From assembly GCA_021234155.1 (NCBI GenBank), contig JAJEKV010000028.1, forward strand, positions 2,502,567-2,566,566: DNA of 64,000 nucleotides, written 5' to 3'. The notes beneath the pieces are model-generated. The model did no database searches, was not told the origin of the DNA, and saw only the letters and a program-made list of their open reading frames with translations. Position 1 is the stretch's first letter. Every line of letters starts with the position of its first letter. The stretch is from Isoetes taiwanensis (Eukaryota > Streptophyta > Lycopodiopsida > Isoetales > Isoetaceae). The position numbers and the translations under genes were made by a program. This document shows, piece by piece, positions 32,362 to 44,243 of this stretch.

Positions 32362-34200
32362 CTTTGCCGGGCTAGCGGTGCGATTCCATCCTACTTTCTT
32401 ACGTATGCATATGCGTATTAAATTTCGCCCGGAAGAACTCCTTTTCTCGAGGCCGGCCTCTCGCTTGGGGCGCCATCGGCGTCGAAACTGTTGGCGACAT
32501 GTATGGATCACGCTTATGACATAGAGGGGAGGCCATCTTGGTCCTAGGGGTTCGGTCCGGCCACCAACCCCTCGTGTCTGTCTGCGTCCCAGTTCCCGCC
32601 CCCAAGCGTGCAAACATTGCTCACAACCTCGGTCACCTCATCACTATCGGGATCCCTATCTCGCTCAACCTTCTCAACCGTACTTTCATACCCACGAACA
32701 TGCCTACATCCGTCATTCTTGGGGGCCATCGCCTCTTCCTTCACAACCATCATCTCCCCCGGGTGGGCAAGGATATCCACCGTCTCTTTTCGCCTACCGG
32801 GAATATCCTTTCCCTACATTTCCCCACTTGCCCTTCCTGTTTACAACCTTACGGATCTCAAAACCAATGCTCCGGCAACCCGGTTCCTCAACCGCAGATC
32901 ACCCCTTCATCCGGGTCCTTGGGGCACCATGCCACATCCAACTCAACCTCAATATCCTCACTATACTATTCTGTCCAGCCCGGCACTTTCACATCTACCT
33001 TTCGGACTAAAACCGACTTATCCACCTTTGGCAACACGAAGGCAAACCCTTAGACCAAAGTGCTCGGGGCCCACATGGAAGAATTTGAGGCTCTAGCTGT
33101 CCTAAATGGTCATGCGCCAACCTCAACTGAAATTCCACATCTTTTCCACCACCTGCGTGGCTCTCCTCATCAATGGCTCATGTCCAACAAAAGCCATTGG
33201 AAACAAGACCAGTCCAGAAATGCGAACGCTTTTTTTGTCTCATTATGGGACCACGGATGATGATCAACTTCATCTCAAGCAACTCAATGAACTTCAACAA
33301 GAGCCCGCGAAGTCTGCCCGGGGATTTTGCGGATCGACTTCACGATACGCTAAGTAAGCTCAAGGAGTACCCCACCGCAGAGCCGATTTTTGGTGCGGTT
33401 TCTCCAAGGACTTCCTCCGGCTATTGACTCATGACGGGAATACCCTGCGTCCCAAGACTTTGGAGCGGGCTATCGACCTTGTCAATCACTCGGTCAATGT
33501 TTCCTCCGTGGCTCTTCAAGAGCTCCGTTCATTCCACCCGTCATGGTTCCACGACGGTTGTTCAGCCTCAACACGCTAATCCACCGGTAGCGATCCGATC
33601 ACGGTGCCACATTTGCAAATATCAAGGCCATTTGGCAAATGAGTGCAACTCCACCAATGGCCCGCCTCATTGCAAGCGATGCAACATGTGCAATCATGCC
33701 ACGGAAGAGTGCACTTTCGCACTCATCCCACACCGTTCCGCAACAAAATGGTTTATCAAGTGCAAACCGCACCTCGGCAACAATGTCGCACTATCGGCTG
33801 ACCACCACTTCAGGTGCAACCCACTCAACTCTATCGACAGCGGGAGCAACAACGGGGACCCAACCCACGTGCTCTCCTTTGATCCTTCTAAAGCTTCGGT
33901 GTTATAACCGTCAAGAATGGGGTCATACCACCACGCGGCGTGTCCTCAACTTCCACAAGTTTCCGGAGTGCGGCTTCACGGCACAAATCAGACCACCTCG
34001 GTCCGCCTCACGGCTTACCAACTCACGGATTGCTAATGGCAAACAAGGCCAGCGACCAGTTCTTAAGAAGCCACCAAGAGGCGCCTCGGCAATCACGCTA
34101 TCAACCAGCTCCAAAAAATCAACCTCGGTGGATCAACAAGCACAAGAGGAAATTTTCGGGCACTTAATCCTCCAGTCCGGTAGTCAAATTGGGTTGGTTT
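32362..34200 (+). pseudogene. Gypsy gag region with two zinc knuckles
   Basis: Gag forms the particle and packages RNA. The recognisable core starts near 33060 (HMEEFEALAVLNGHAPT, HHLRGSPHQWL) and continues in other frames. Two CCHC knuckles lie at about 33601-33642 (CHICKYQGHLANEC) and 33679-33720 (CKRCNMCNHATEEC), both C-x2-C-x4-H-x4-C. Upstream, 32400-33050 is Pro/Ser/His-rich. The frame changes at least near 33250 and 33420. The adjacent readings in other frames are not genes. Confidence 0.8.
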
Positions 34201-37200
34201 AGTTTCACGCCAGACCAAGGCATCACGTCCCTTGACCATTCTTCCGAATGGCACGCAACCTGCCTTTGCAGTTGACACCATTCCTCATAAGGACGAAAAA
34301 AAGGTTCACTTTGCACCTGACTTGGAAAAGCTCATGCCACATGTCATGCCAAAAGTGCGCCAAAGCATTTTGAACCTCATGCACGCTGCTGAAGGCCGCA
34401 CATTGGCAAATGTTCATGCCACCACCAGAGCTCAACAAAGCCAAGGTACACCTTCCACATCTCAACCTCCACGCTCTCAGACGTATCCCAATATTGCTGC
34501 CGCAGGTTGACTTACTCAAAAGTTGTTGTTGCTTCACTACCACGCTCCGGCACCGGTGGAACCAAGCAGGATCCTTTTTCTCATGTGCCTCTAGAACTCC
34601 AAGAGGAGCTAGCCAAGATCAAAATTCCTTTAAGCTTGGCAAACCATTTTGAAACTCATCCTGCTCTCAAGGACCGGTTACCACTCCCCGACCGTTCTGG
34701 TTGGGGCTGTAGCTACCTCTACACCCACGGTCCATGCCCGCGGTGGGTAATCGGCAAGTCAACCATGTTCAAATAGATGGAGGTAGCGATCAATCTCATC
34801 ACGGATAAACTCCGCCAAACAAATGGGCATCACACAACTCTTTAGGTGCCCCATATGACATCAAGTTGGCTAATGGCCATATCAAAAACCTCAAAGGCGT
34901 CACACCTCTTCTTCACATCAACATCCGGTGATCTCTCCGGCTTCCCCATGGAATTTGGGTTTGGAAAGTCTGGCGAAGATCCGGTGACTATGAAATGTTG
35001 GTCGGCCGGGACCTTTTCTCCGCCAGGCAAAGAGTATCCATTCTTTGGGCCACGGACCGGTTAGTCATCACCGATGGTCATCTCAATGCCACCATGGACT
35101 TGCAAGCAGGCGGGATCATTTCGTTGAACATGCGGAACCCTCTCTCTCGGACACCGATTACGAAGAAGCTCGGAATATTTATCAAGTTCAGGGCTCCACT
35201 GCGAGTCGCCTCTGTCATCCTACCCGAATATGCCGATCCTTGAGGAGAAATGACTCTTGATCGGGACCCGGTGTCGCTTTGCTTGACCCATTACACGGCT
35301 CCTTGCAATCGAATCCAACGTGTTGATCACTTTTCAGATCTTGAACCTCCGCAACTCTTGTTGATGTACACGCATTTGTCATGAAGCAACCTCTGCTGGA
35401 TGGCCCGAGCAACCCCTCTTTTTCACCACGCCAAAGTGCCCACGCATCGGTTATGCTCAACCTCCACGCACACATTGTCCGGGATCTTTGAAGTAATACC
35501 CCATATTCGGACTCGAAGTCGAGATTGTGGGCGTGGGCAACAATCAACATGTCCGCATTGCCGCAAAATCTTCCGGCTCCTTATCGTAACCGGGGCCGTC
35601 AAAACATTCAAAAATTCAAACACATTTTCGCTGGAGTTACTGAGAGATCTTGGGGGAATCAACAAAAGCTTGGGGAACTCACCATTCCTACCAAATCGAT
35701 GCACGCGACCCGGTTTAGCAACGACGATGCCTGCTCAACCCTAATTCGCGATGATGGCGTCAAGGCGGAAATTGACAAACTCCTTCTTTGCAGGTTTGAT
35801 CTATGAGGTCAAACATTACGAATGGGTGAGCCCCATCGTCATTGCCCTCAAACACAATGGTAAGATCCGCGTGCGTGTGGACTACCCGGAAACTCAATCG
35901 AGCCCGCGGGCATGATCATTTTCCACTTCCCTTCCGCGGACCGGAGTTACGGAAGAGGTGGTCGGACATGAGATGTACTCCTTCATGGATGGTTTTTTCG
36001 CTACAATCAGATCTCAATCAAAGAATCTGATCAACTCAAGACTACTTTCACCACCCGGGTAAGTCACTTTTTGCCTACAAGGTGGTTCCTTTTGGATTAT
36101 CCAACTCTCCATCAACGTTTCCAACGCATCATGCTCTCGATTTTCATGATTTCATGAAGGAAAATCCCTTCTTGCAAATTTTTTCAAGATGACTTCTCGC
36201 CTCTGATTCCATGGCTGACCATTTGGATAAATTGGAACTCGTCTTCCAAAATGTGATGAGTCCGCATTAGTCTCAATCACGAGAAATGCACCTTTTGCGT
36301 CACCTCGCGGTGTTACTGTTAGGCCATGTTGTCGACCAAAGCGGGTATCACCACGGATCCTGCCAAAATCGGTTATGTGCTCAAGGCTCAAGCACCGTAA
36401 TATCAAGGGAGACACGCTCTTTCACAGGTAAGGTCAATTATTACTCCACCTTCATACCGGACTAGCAGCCATTGCGGATCCCATTCATAAACTCACGGGT
36501 GATCTAATCCACACGGGCTTGGAATTCCCGGTAGATCTTTCCAACAGCTGAAGCTTTTGCTTACTCGGGCACCGGGTTCTTGTTCCTCCTCAATGGGACA
36601 AGCCCTTTCATGTTCATGTAGATGTCTCGGCGTTTGCTATTGGAGTGTTCTTTCTCCACGAATATGATGCGCCTGTGACAAACCAAATCGCTACGCCAGA
36701 GAAAACTCAATTACTGGCGGGCGCAACTATTCTGCCACGCAGGCGTGAAGCTTTGGGTCTCATTTTACGTGTCCAACGATTCCGTCACTACCTTTTGGGC
36801 AGTCAAATCAAGTTCTTTGTGGACCACCAAGCACTCCTTTATTTGATCAACAAGTCCACGCCCACGGGCGCATTGCTTTCGTTGGGTCCTTCTTCTCCAA
36901 GAATTTGCTCCTTTTGAAATTGTTCATAAAGGCCGCCAAATCTCATAATCGTCCCGGATTATCTTTCACGCATCCACCACAGGATGATCCCTCAACCGGA
37001 GTCTCGGGGCGCCTTTCACGATGCTCAGCTCTTTTTAGTCACGGCAACACCACATTGGTTCCATGATTTTCAGCGGTACCTCCTCACGGTGCTCTTCCAC
37101 CGTAAGGCGAGGCGCTTCTCTCGCGCCAAGCGACAATCCCGTCGCCATCAATTTCTCCGAGAGGTCCGTGACTACACCATGGTTGCGGGACATCTCTACA

Positions 37201-38250
37201 AAAAGGGTAAGGACACCATCCTTCGATGGCGTGTTCTACCTCATGAAGTTCGGATATTGTTAGAAAGCTCATCAAGGGCTAGGTGGTGGTCATTTTCATG
37301 GTGACACCACGGCAAGCGCAAAAATCCTTCTAGCGGGTATTATTGGCCCACGCTCTTCAAAGATGCTCGCTCCATGCGCCCGCATCGCGTGTGGCGCTTG
37401 CCCGTGGTGGGGCGCCCCACGGCCCGCGGCTCTTCCCTTGGCGGCCGCCACGCCACTTCCTTCCAGGCAAATGGGGAATGGACTTTGTGGGACCTATAGA
37501 TCCTCTGCTACGCGCACACCCGCGTTACGTTACATTCCAGTTCTCACCGACCACTCGCTACCAAATGGGCGGAAGCTTGTGCACTTCCGACAACACCTGC
37601 GACAAAGTACGGCTAGGGTCCTCTATCAACAAATTATCACGCTTTATTCGCGCCCCTTACCTGAGCTGGTCGGTGACCATGGTGTCCATTTCATCAATCA
37701 TACTATCAAGGAGCTTACCATTTATCTCCCGATACATCATCACAAGAGCACACCTTACTATCCTCAAGGTAATGGTTTAAGAAAAAGCACCAACAAAACT
37801 CGTCACCATTCTCAAGAAAATTTATGGCCTTCCACCGATTGGCGACAAAACTTCCCTCTTGTTCTTTGGGCCTACAATACTTGTTTCAAGATTGCTACGG
37901 TCCACCTCCTTTTAAATTGGTTTATGGTCGAGGAAGCTCTCATGCCGTTTGAATACATCCTTCCAACACTCGTTTTCAAGCTCTTCACGCTCATAATCCA
38001 CTGCTTTGACTCAAAGAAAGGGTCTATCAATTAGAAACAGTTGGATGAACTTGAAGGGATGCTTATATTCGTGTTCTTCATGGACAATGATTTGCAAAAA
38101 TCTTTACATGACAAACGTCCCAAGACAAAAACATTCAAAGAAGGCGATTTGGTTCTTCTTTATGATTCCGTGTACAAAAATTTTCCTGGTAAACTCAAGT
38201 TTCGTTGGCTTGGCCCTTATCAAATTGTTCAAGTGGTTAGACCCAAATAA
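34201..38250 (+). pseudogene. Gypsy pol: protease, reverse transcriptase, RNase H, integrase (frameshifted)
   Basis: In order: a possible protease at 34500-35250 (a DGGS-like reading at 34775); RT at 35520-36430 with YEVKHYEWVSPIVIALK and HEMYSFMDGFF; RNase H at 36600-36960 with HVDVSAFAIGVFF, ALGLILRVQRFRHYLL and VDHQALLYL; integrase at 37140-38010 with the zinc finger reading GGHFHGDTTA, then WGMDFVGPIDPL and DHGVHFINHT (both from D,D-35-E regions) and LVLWAYNT; then a C-terminal segment 38041-38250 (FRWLGPYQIVQVV). No frame stays open for more than about 600 bases, so this copy cannot make Pol. Many breaks fall where CAGG or CTGG would be expected. Confidence 0.85.
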
Positions 38251-39326
38251 GTTTTCCAACCGGGCGAGTTAGATGGCACTCCATTACCTACATTGGTTAA
38301 TGGTTTTCGTCTCAAAACATTTCATCACACAGAAAGCGAAAATCAACAAACAGATACAGTTCAAGAAGCAAACACCACAGAAAGTGACTAGAAAGGCGGC
38401 ATATTATATTATAGTGGAGATTTTTTTACAAAATGTGGGCGCAGCCCAGCTATTTCCGCTATGGACGCGCCTATATACAAAAAACGGGCTCGAGCCCTAT
38501 CTACTAAGTCCTAAGAGGAAAAACCCTCTCCTCCGGGTTGGGGCAGAGGTGATCACGGAGGAGATGGTAGAGGTTACACTTTCCCAGATCCCAAAGGTGC
38601 AGAACCACCTCCATCCCGTTGGTCTTCGGGTCGGGATGTTCAGCCATCCCGGCACACCAGCCGTCCATTCGAATGCCACGGTTGTGGCAGCGCCAGAGGT
38701 CCAGACAATTCATCTTGCAGGTAATCCATTCCTGACAGTTCGTGGGCATAGTGCAGTCCTCGTTCAAACCGGCGGCCATGCTAAAAGCCCATCGGATGCC
38801 TTCGTTTACTCCCGTTCGTCTTATATAGCCAAATCAGGGAACTCCTTGTCGACGTGGACCAATCAGAAATTCGCCAACGTGTTTGCAATGCAAGGCTCTT
38901 TCTAAACTGAGAATCTTTTCTCCCGCCGCAAATCTAGCCAGGGTACTCTCTGACACATTCGTTTTCATGATATCCCACTTCGAGTTGCCTGCATTAAATG
39001 CCCTTGCTTCTTTTCATACCCGTCAACAATTAATATGTGTCCTTTGGCCACCTGTCACGTCCAATTCTTCTCTCACGTCTCATCCTCACCGTTCATTGCT
39101 TCTCCCTTACGATTTTCGGGGACTTAGCCAAATTTTTGCCTCTCAATACCCTTCTTGGCATCTTTCGACACCTGGCACCATCAAACGGCTCCAGTTTCAC
39201 TCTCTTCATACCTCTTCGCCTCCAGTTGTGCGCCCTAAAACCTTTTCGTTCCTCTGCGCCTTTGTCCTCCGTGCTTGGCTTTCGTCCTCCGCCTTTGAAT
39301 CACTCTTCGTTTCTGCAAATCGTTAC
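38251..39326 (+). other. Gypsy post-integrase spacer
   Basis: About 1.1 kb without a recognised domain. Open frames here (for example 38273-38905) carry no family motif. It could hold a promoter or splice acceptor for the ORF downstream. Confidence 0.5.
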
Positions 39327-40285
39327 CATGGCTGCCCCAAGATTTTCTACACTTCAAGCTACTGCTCCCAAGGATCCGACTCTATTTGCGTCTGTATCCT
39401 TCTTGACGCCCACTTTCCGTGAAGCCCTTGTTGGCCCAAATAAAGAAGTCATTTGAGCGACAAAAACTTTCTGAATTCTCTCAAATGGAACTTCCGGCTC
39501 CAAATCGACCAACCGGTTCATCGCCAATATCGTTAACGACGCATGGCTACACCACTGTGGTCGATGGCACCACCATTTCGCTGACTCAACATTTGATTTC
39601 TGAGGTATTTCATATTCCCTTGCACACCCCTTGTTTATCATGGTCTGCTATACAGGATCTAGATGTCACAGAGTTTGGTGCACCTCCTTATCATGCCAAT
39701 GTCCATCGTCTGACCAATATCGACAAGCCTCACGAAACCTTTGTTAAATTTCTGTGGCGCAAGTTCCTTGGGTATTCTATCAAGAACACCCATATCAATA
39801 AGCCTTTCTATAACCTGGTCATCACTGCTACACACTCCAACCACCACATAGATTGGCCCCAAATGATGTTCTATCGTCTTCTTCAAGAAGTGGACCGCCT
39901 TCCAGCCACTTCCATTTCGAAAGTTTCGTGGGAGGCCACCTTCAAGCCCTCATCCGTCATTACTTCCCTCCCACACCACAAAATTCTCATAATTCCACTC
40001 GGCCGTCCCTTCCAGCGACTAACCGAAGGCGGGCACTTCACACGCCCTTCTTCCACTTTGGTCATGTCCAAAGTCCGCACACCCATGTCACTTTGTCTCC
40101 TCCTCCGCTACACCATCCGGTTCACACCATCTTTCCCAAACATCACAAACCGTGGCAACAGCTCCACCCACCACCACAACACCCTCGTCGGGTTGTTGTA
40201 TCGATATCAGCCGGATGCTCAAGCTCTTTGCTCTCAAGTTACAAGAATCCCAAGGCGCTCTTATGAGCGGGGTTCAACGCACTAG
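39327..40285 (+). pseudogene. Extra ORF downstream of integrase (N-terminal domain)
   Basis: It starts at a strong Kozak context (ACCATGGCTG near 39327) with MAAPRFSTLQATAP. A one-base shift near 39430 moves it to the frame 39419-40285: FERQKLSEFSQMEL, TTVVDGTTISLTQHLIS, VFHIPLHTP, FVKFLWRKFLGYSI. The layout resembles the plant transposon/mobile-domain proteins encoded as additional ORFs by Tat-type retroelements. Not an envelope by any sign here: no signal peptide or transmembrane segment. The family name is inference. Confidence 0.55.
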
Positions 40286-40342
40286 AGGCCTCGATCGCAG
40301 GTACACGGGACCTTCAAGCTGCCCTTTGCCCAAGTTGCAACT

Positions 40343-40913
40343 TTGGAGGCCAAACTTCAAGACAAGCACGGAGCTCTCTTTACGGGCTCATACGGATCTC
40401 AAAAGTGCATAGGATCAAGTCACCCAACTTGCGATCAACAGGCTCAGCTCCAATCAGAAATTCAGAATTTATTGGAGCACAACAAGTCCAAAGCAGCTCT
40501 CCTGAGTACCAAGGACGCAGATATTGCTAAGCTCAACGCCTTGTACTCCGAACTTTGTGAAAATTTCAGCACTCAAGTTCAAAACCTTACAGAACGGGAC
40601 GCTCAAATTGCCTCCTTGACGGCTCAGCTTTCTACACAGACCTCTCAGCTCACCTCTCTTCAAGATCAGCTACGAGAGGTGCGTAAAGCGAAAGATACTG
40701 GATGACGCGGAGATTGCCGTGCTTCGTCTCAATACTCCGGGGAAATCCTCCTCCCAGGTCAACACTTCTCAGAAACGGGTCCGTGACCAATCACGCCTGC
40801 TGCTAGAAAAGGACAACCGGATCCGTGATCTTGAACAACAGCTGCAGCAAGCTATTCAATCAATGATGAGGCTCAAGCAAAACTTGACGCCCATACCGCC
40901 ATTATTAACGTAA
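40343..40913 (+). pseudogene. Coiled-coil part of the extra ORF
   Basis: An unbroken coiled coil with regular Leu/Ile/Ala heptads: EIQNLLEHNKSKAALLS, LTERDAQIASLTAQLSTQ, then after a shift near 40705 LLLEKDNRIRDLEQQLQQ. It probably continues the domain upstream and would give an elongated oligomeric protein. This stretch keeps a normal number of CAG triplets and stays open, unlike the pol region. Confidence 0.6.
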
Positions 40914-42301
40914 TGCCCGCGACTTCCCGGTTCCTTCCTGCTATCACGATTATGTGGTTGCTCGCGCCACCTCTTCCTTTCGGCGGCATCGCGCGTATGG
41001 ACTGTGGATATTCCCCCGAAAGCACCGCAGATTTTCTTCGGATTTGGCCAGAACTCTCCATTGAAGACAAAGGGTTGTGCTGTGCCCTTGTGGTCTTTGA
41101 TCTCATACACTGTGCCGGATCCGACTTTATCACCTTCAGAGTTGTTCAGCCCATGGCTTACATATTTCATGATTTCTATCTGGGTGATACACAGGAACAC
41201 TTCGGAAATGGGCCACGCCCGACTTTTTTTCGTGGTGACCCCAATGCAATGGTTGCTTCAGATAACAATCCATATCTTGCGGATCATGCTCCAGACCCAA
41301 ACTCTTCATCGAGTACATGCCCGAGCTTGCCAATCATTTATCTCTCGGCAAGCGGAAGCGCTACAACAGAATAAGGAAGTATCTAGGACATCCCGGTGGA
41401 TCTTCCCTATGCACAAATTTATATGCGCAAAGACTCGCAGTTATAATCAATTCTACGAGCTCGTTGGATAGCAAGACGGTCCCCACGGGATGGGATAGCC
41501 CTCCTCAACTCTCAACTCTCGCTTCTCTTTGGGATCGTTGGTGTCAAGCTCTTGATCCGGATCTTGTCGATCCAATTCGGGAGACCGCTCAAGAACCCAC
41601 GCCCACGGGCATGGTTCCTTCTCCATATGCTTCCTCGGGCGTACCTCCACCCCCGGTTCCCGACTTCGATTGGCGCCTCCTTTTTGGACCAAGGTCATGG
41701 ATGGTCATGCGGGATGGACTCCACCTCGGATCTCGGCCGGATCTCCCGGTGGGATCCACGTTTTGTTCGCCGCTCACATTGGGAAGAAGGTGCCACTCTG
41801 GATACCACCACGGTTGGATCTATATTGCTAATGGCGTGGTTGGCAAACGGCCGGGCGGATGCGCTTCATGGTCTTGACACCTTCTTGCACGCCACCACCT
41901 CCCCCCGATCCTTCACCATCTTCAAGCGGGTTTTGTGCTGCTCTTAAATGCATTTTGCTTTCAGCTCCTTAAATCGGCGGCCATTTTTTTTCATCGCAAT
42001 CCAATGCCGTTAATCGGTGCCTTTGGCCTCGGACCTGCCTCCTCATGGAATGTCGATTACATTTCTTGAGGCGCCCATCGCCCTTTGAAGACATGGTGCG
42101 ATCTCGCTTTCTTATTGATGCAGATCCGGCCCTTGGCCAAAACACTCCTCCCCGCTCTTCAAACACGCCCCGGGATCTCATTGGCCCGATACCATAATGG
42201 TGCGGAGTCCTCACTCCGTGAGGATCACTTTTCGAGCAGATGGCTTCCCGCCCTCGAAACCCTTCCTCCTTTTCTTCACTCCGAGGTCGTTTGGTGGGGA
42301 G
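40914..42301 (+). pseudogene. C-terminal part of extra ORF and 3' end of gypsy internal region
   Basis: Overlapping frames at 40913-41374 and 41317-41877 may be one broken protein (ADFLRIWPELSIEDKG; SLWDRWCQALDPDL). No domain recognised. The region ends in GGTGGGGAG at 42293-42301, a short polypurine tract directly before the 3' LTR. Confidence 0.45.
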
Positions 42302-42910
42302 TGTTAGTCTGTGCCTCACAGTGCAGGACTATTCATGCATACGACAGACCAGGTCAAGCTCAAGGATCCTCAGTCAGCCACGGGTCAGCCATCAAAGGCT
42401 CAGCACACGGGTCAGCCATCAAAGGCTCAGCAGAAGACCAAGCAGCAGACCACGCAGTCAAAGCCTGCGTCCGTCAACAAGAGGCGCCGCTCAGACAAGT
42501 GATGACCCGTCACCGCCTCGGCGTCAGGCGTGATTCTAGGCATTTCAAGAGGCACCGCCAACATTCCTGCAAATCAGGCCTCCTTCCAGGAGTCGGCACC
42601 GAGATCAGTCAGAGTGTATATATTGGGCCCAAGGCCATTGTACTATATATATGAGTAGAGCTAGCATATGATGGCTAGATGAGTTTTGAGTCTTGTCTCC
42701 TTTCAGTTTTTCTCTCTATTGCGAGAGCTCATGTATGTTCATCATTGATATCAAGGAAGCTTATCATTTTCCTCTCATTTGTTCTGTTTTCTTCTTCTTC
42801 TTCTCTTCTTGCAAATCCCGCGTGACATAGTCCCCCGGACTCTCCTGTTAGATCCACGGGTCCTCACAGAGGGCTGTCTTCCAGGAGTTCCCGAACCCAG
42901 ACCCCAAACA
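42302..42910 (+). repeat. 3' LTR of the nested gypsy element (609 bp)
   Basis: Pairs with 31764-32361. Followed at once by TGCGG (42911-42915), the second copy of the target duplication. Confidence 0.92.
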
Positions 42911-42915
42911 TGCGG

Positions 42916-44243
42916 GCCTTCTACCTGCTCCTGTCGCTGCTTTTGCTCCTTGGACCTCTAGTGATACAATTGCTTGTGTGTCACGTGCACGCTTTAGTGA
43001 TTGGATAAAGCGTGATATGACATCTGGTATACGCTCTGCTCGTGTTACGGCTGCTGTGAATATTATGATGGAGAATAATAAGAAGGAAGTGTCTGCATAC
43101 TTGAAGGAGTTACAGGCTGCGAAAGATAAGATGAACATTCAACTCCCTTCAGAGAGTGTCTTTTACGAGACTAATGAGTGCACCAATGCTTTCACACAGG
43201 CGGGGCTTCATGTGGTTGAGATTGATCACGGGGTACATTTATAGTGTATTCAGAATCTTGTCTCTCATGCTGTTGTGTGTCACTTTACTGGTCAGTTTGT
43301 CGATCTTATAAGGATGGGCTTTTGCTTAAAGCAGCATTTGCAGAGATTGGGTCTACCCTAGCATGAGTCTTTGAAGGTCCTTGATAAGCAAAATAATTAT
43401 TTCCTGATCATGTTTGGGTCTCCCATAGCTGTTGATAAGCTGGTGGAGCGGGGACTAGATCCTTTATGGGGGCACTATCTTTTGTATCAGGTATACACTC
43501 CTGGCTTTTTGCCTAGCAAGACTAGTGCACTTCGGATGCCATGCGAGTTTGCCTTGGAAGATTTTTCTATTGAGTTGCAAGTTCCAAATTTCATGATGGC
43601 TATTGCTAGTGGCTTGGGTCTCCATCTTGCTCATTCTATTGTGAATGGTCCTCGTATTTGTGTCTCTCTTCCAGCTGATGCATCTCTCCCAAAATCCGTT
43701 GTGGTCAAAAGTGGTCCACTGTTCTTCAAATATGGTTTGTCGCTACTTAATGGTCCTGAGCTTGCAGACATGTTTCCTGATGTTGAGGCATTCTCTAGTT
43801 TTCGCATTAGAAGAACACCTCCCTTTGCTCATGCAACATCTGCAGCCCATGGCCAAGTGTCTCCATCTTTCTTTGATCCCTCTCCAGTTTTGGCAGCTTC
43901 GGGTTCTAGCCAGCCTGTTTCTGCTCCTGTGTCTATTCCTGCTCTTCCTGATGACCAGCGTGAGAGGCTTGCAGTCATTGCTCGCAAACAGGAATGACTG
44001 GAAGCATCTTGAGGTGTGTGGTCCATCCCTCATATGAAGAGAGTTGCCCGTCGGAGAAACACTATTGCACCACAATCTCTTCCTGTTGAGTGTGCTACTC
44101 CAGCTGAACTAGCAGTGGCTACCATTGTTACAACCCTTCCTGCATCCTCTAGATTGACCTGGGCTGATCAGGTGGAAGCATCATCTGTTAATAGTGACTC
44201 CATGGATTTGGAACACCGGCCACCAGACCCCCCTGCATTATGA
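42916..44243 (+). pseudogene. LINE ORF1, C-terminal part, four in-frame stops
   Basis: Resumes ORF1 in phase after the gypsy element. One frame runs to 44243 with stops only at 43242 (TAG), 43359 (TAG), 43995 (TGA) and 44010 (TGA). All four could be C-to-T changes in CAG or CGA codons. Landmarks are FSDWIKRDMTSGIRSARV, DKLVERGLDPLWGHYLLYQ, a Pro/Ala/Ser stretch and the end PDPPAL. The middle resembles the RNA-binding-like core of plant L1 ORF1; no CCHC knuckle is seen. The stop codon overlaps the ORF2 start (ATGA at 44240-44243). Confidence 0.75.

Larger units (their letters stand above)
31764..42910 (+). mobile_element. Ty3/gypsy LTR retrotransposon nested in the LINE ORF1
   Basis: LTRs are 31764-32361 and 42302-42910 (TGTTAG...AAACA). 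The perfect 5-bp target duplication TGCGG lies at 31759-31763 and 42911-42915. The internal part (9.9 kb) runs gag, protease, RT, RNase H, integrase, then about 4 kb with an extra ORF and coiled coil. RT wording (EWVSPIVIALKHNGKIRVRVDY, GHEMYSFMDGFF) and the lack of a chromodomain suggest a non-chromovirus, Tat-related lineage; that placement is inference. Coding is broken by many one-base shifts. The primer site after the left LTR is not the usual TGG start. Confidence 0.92.
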
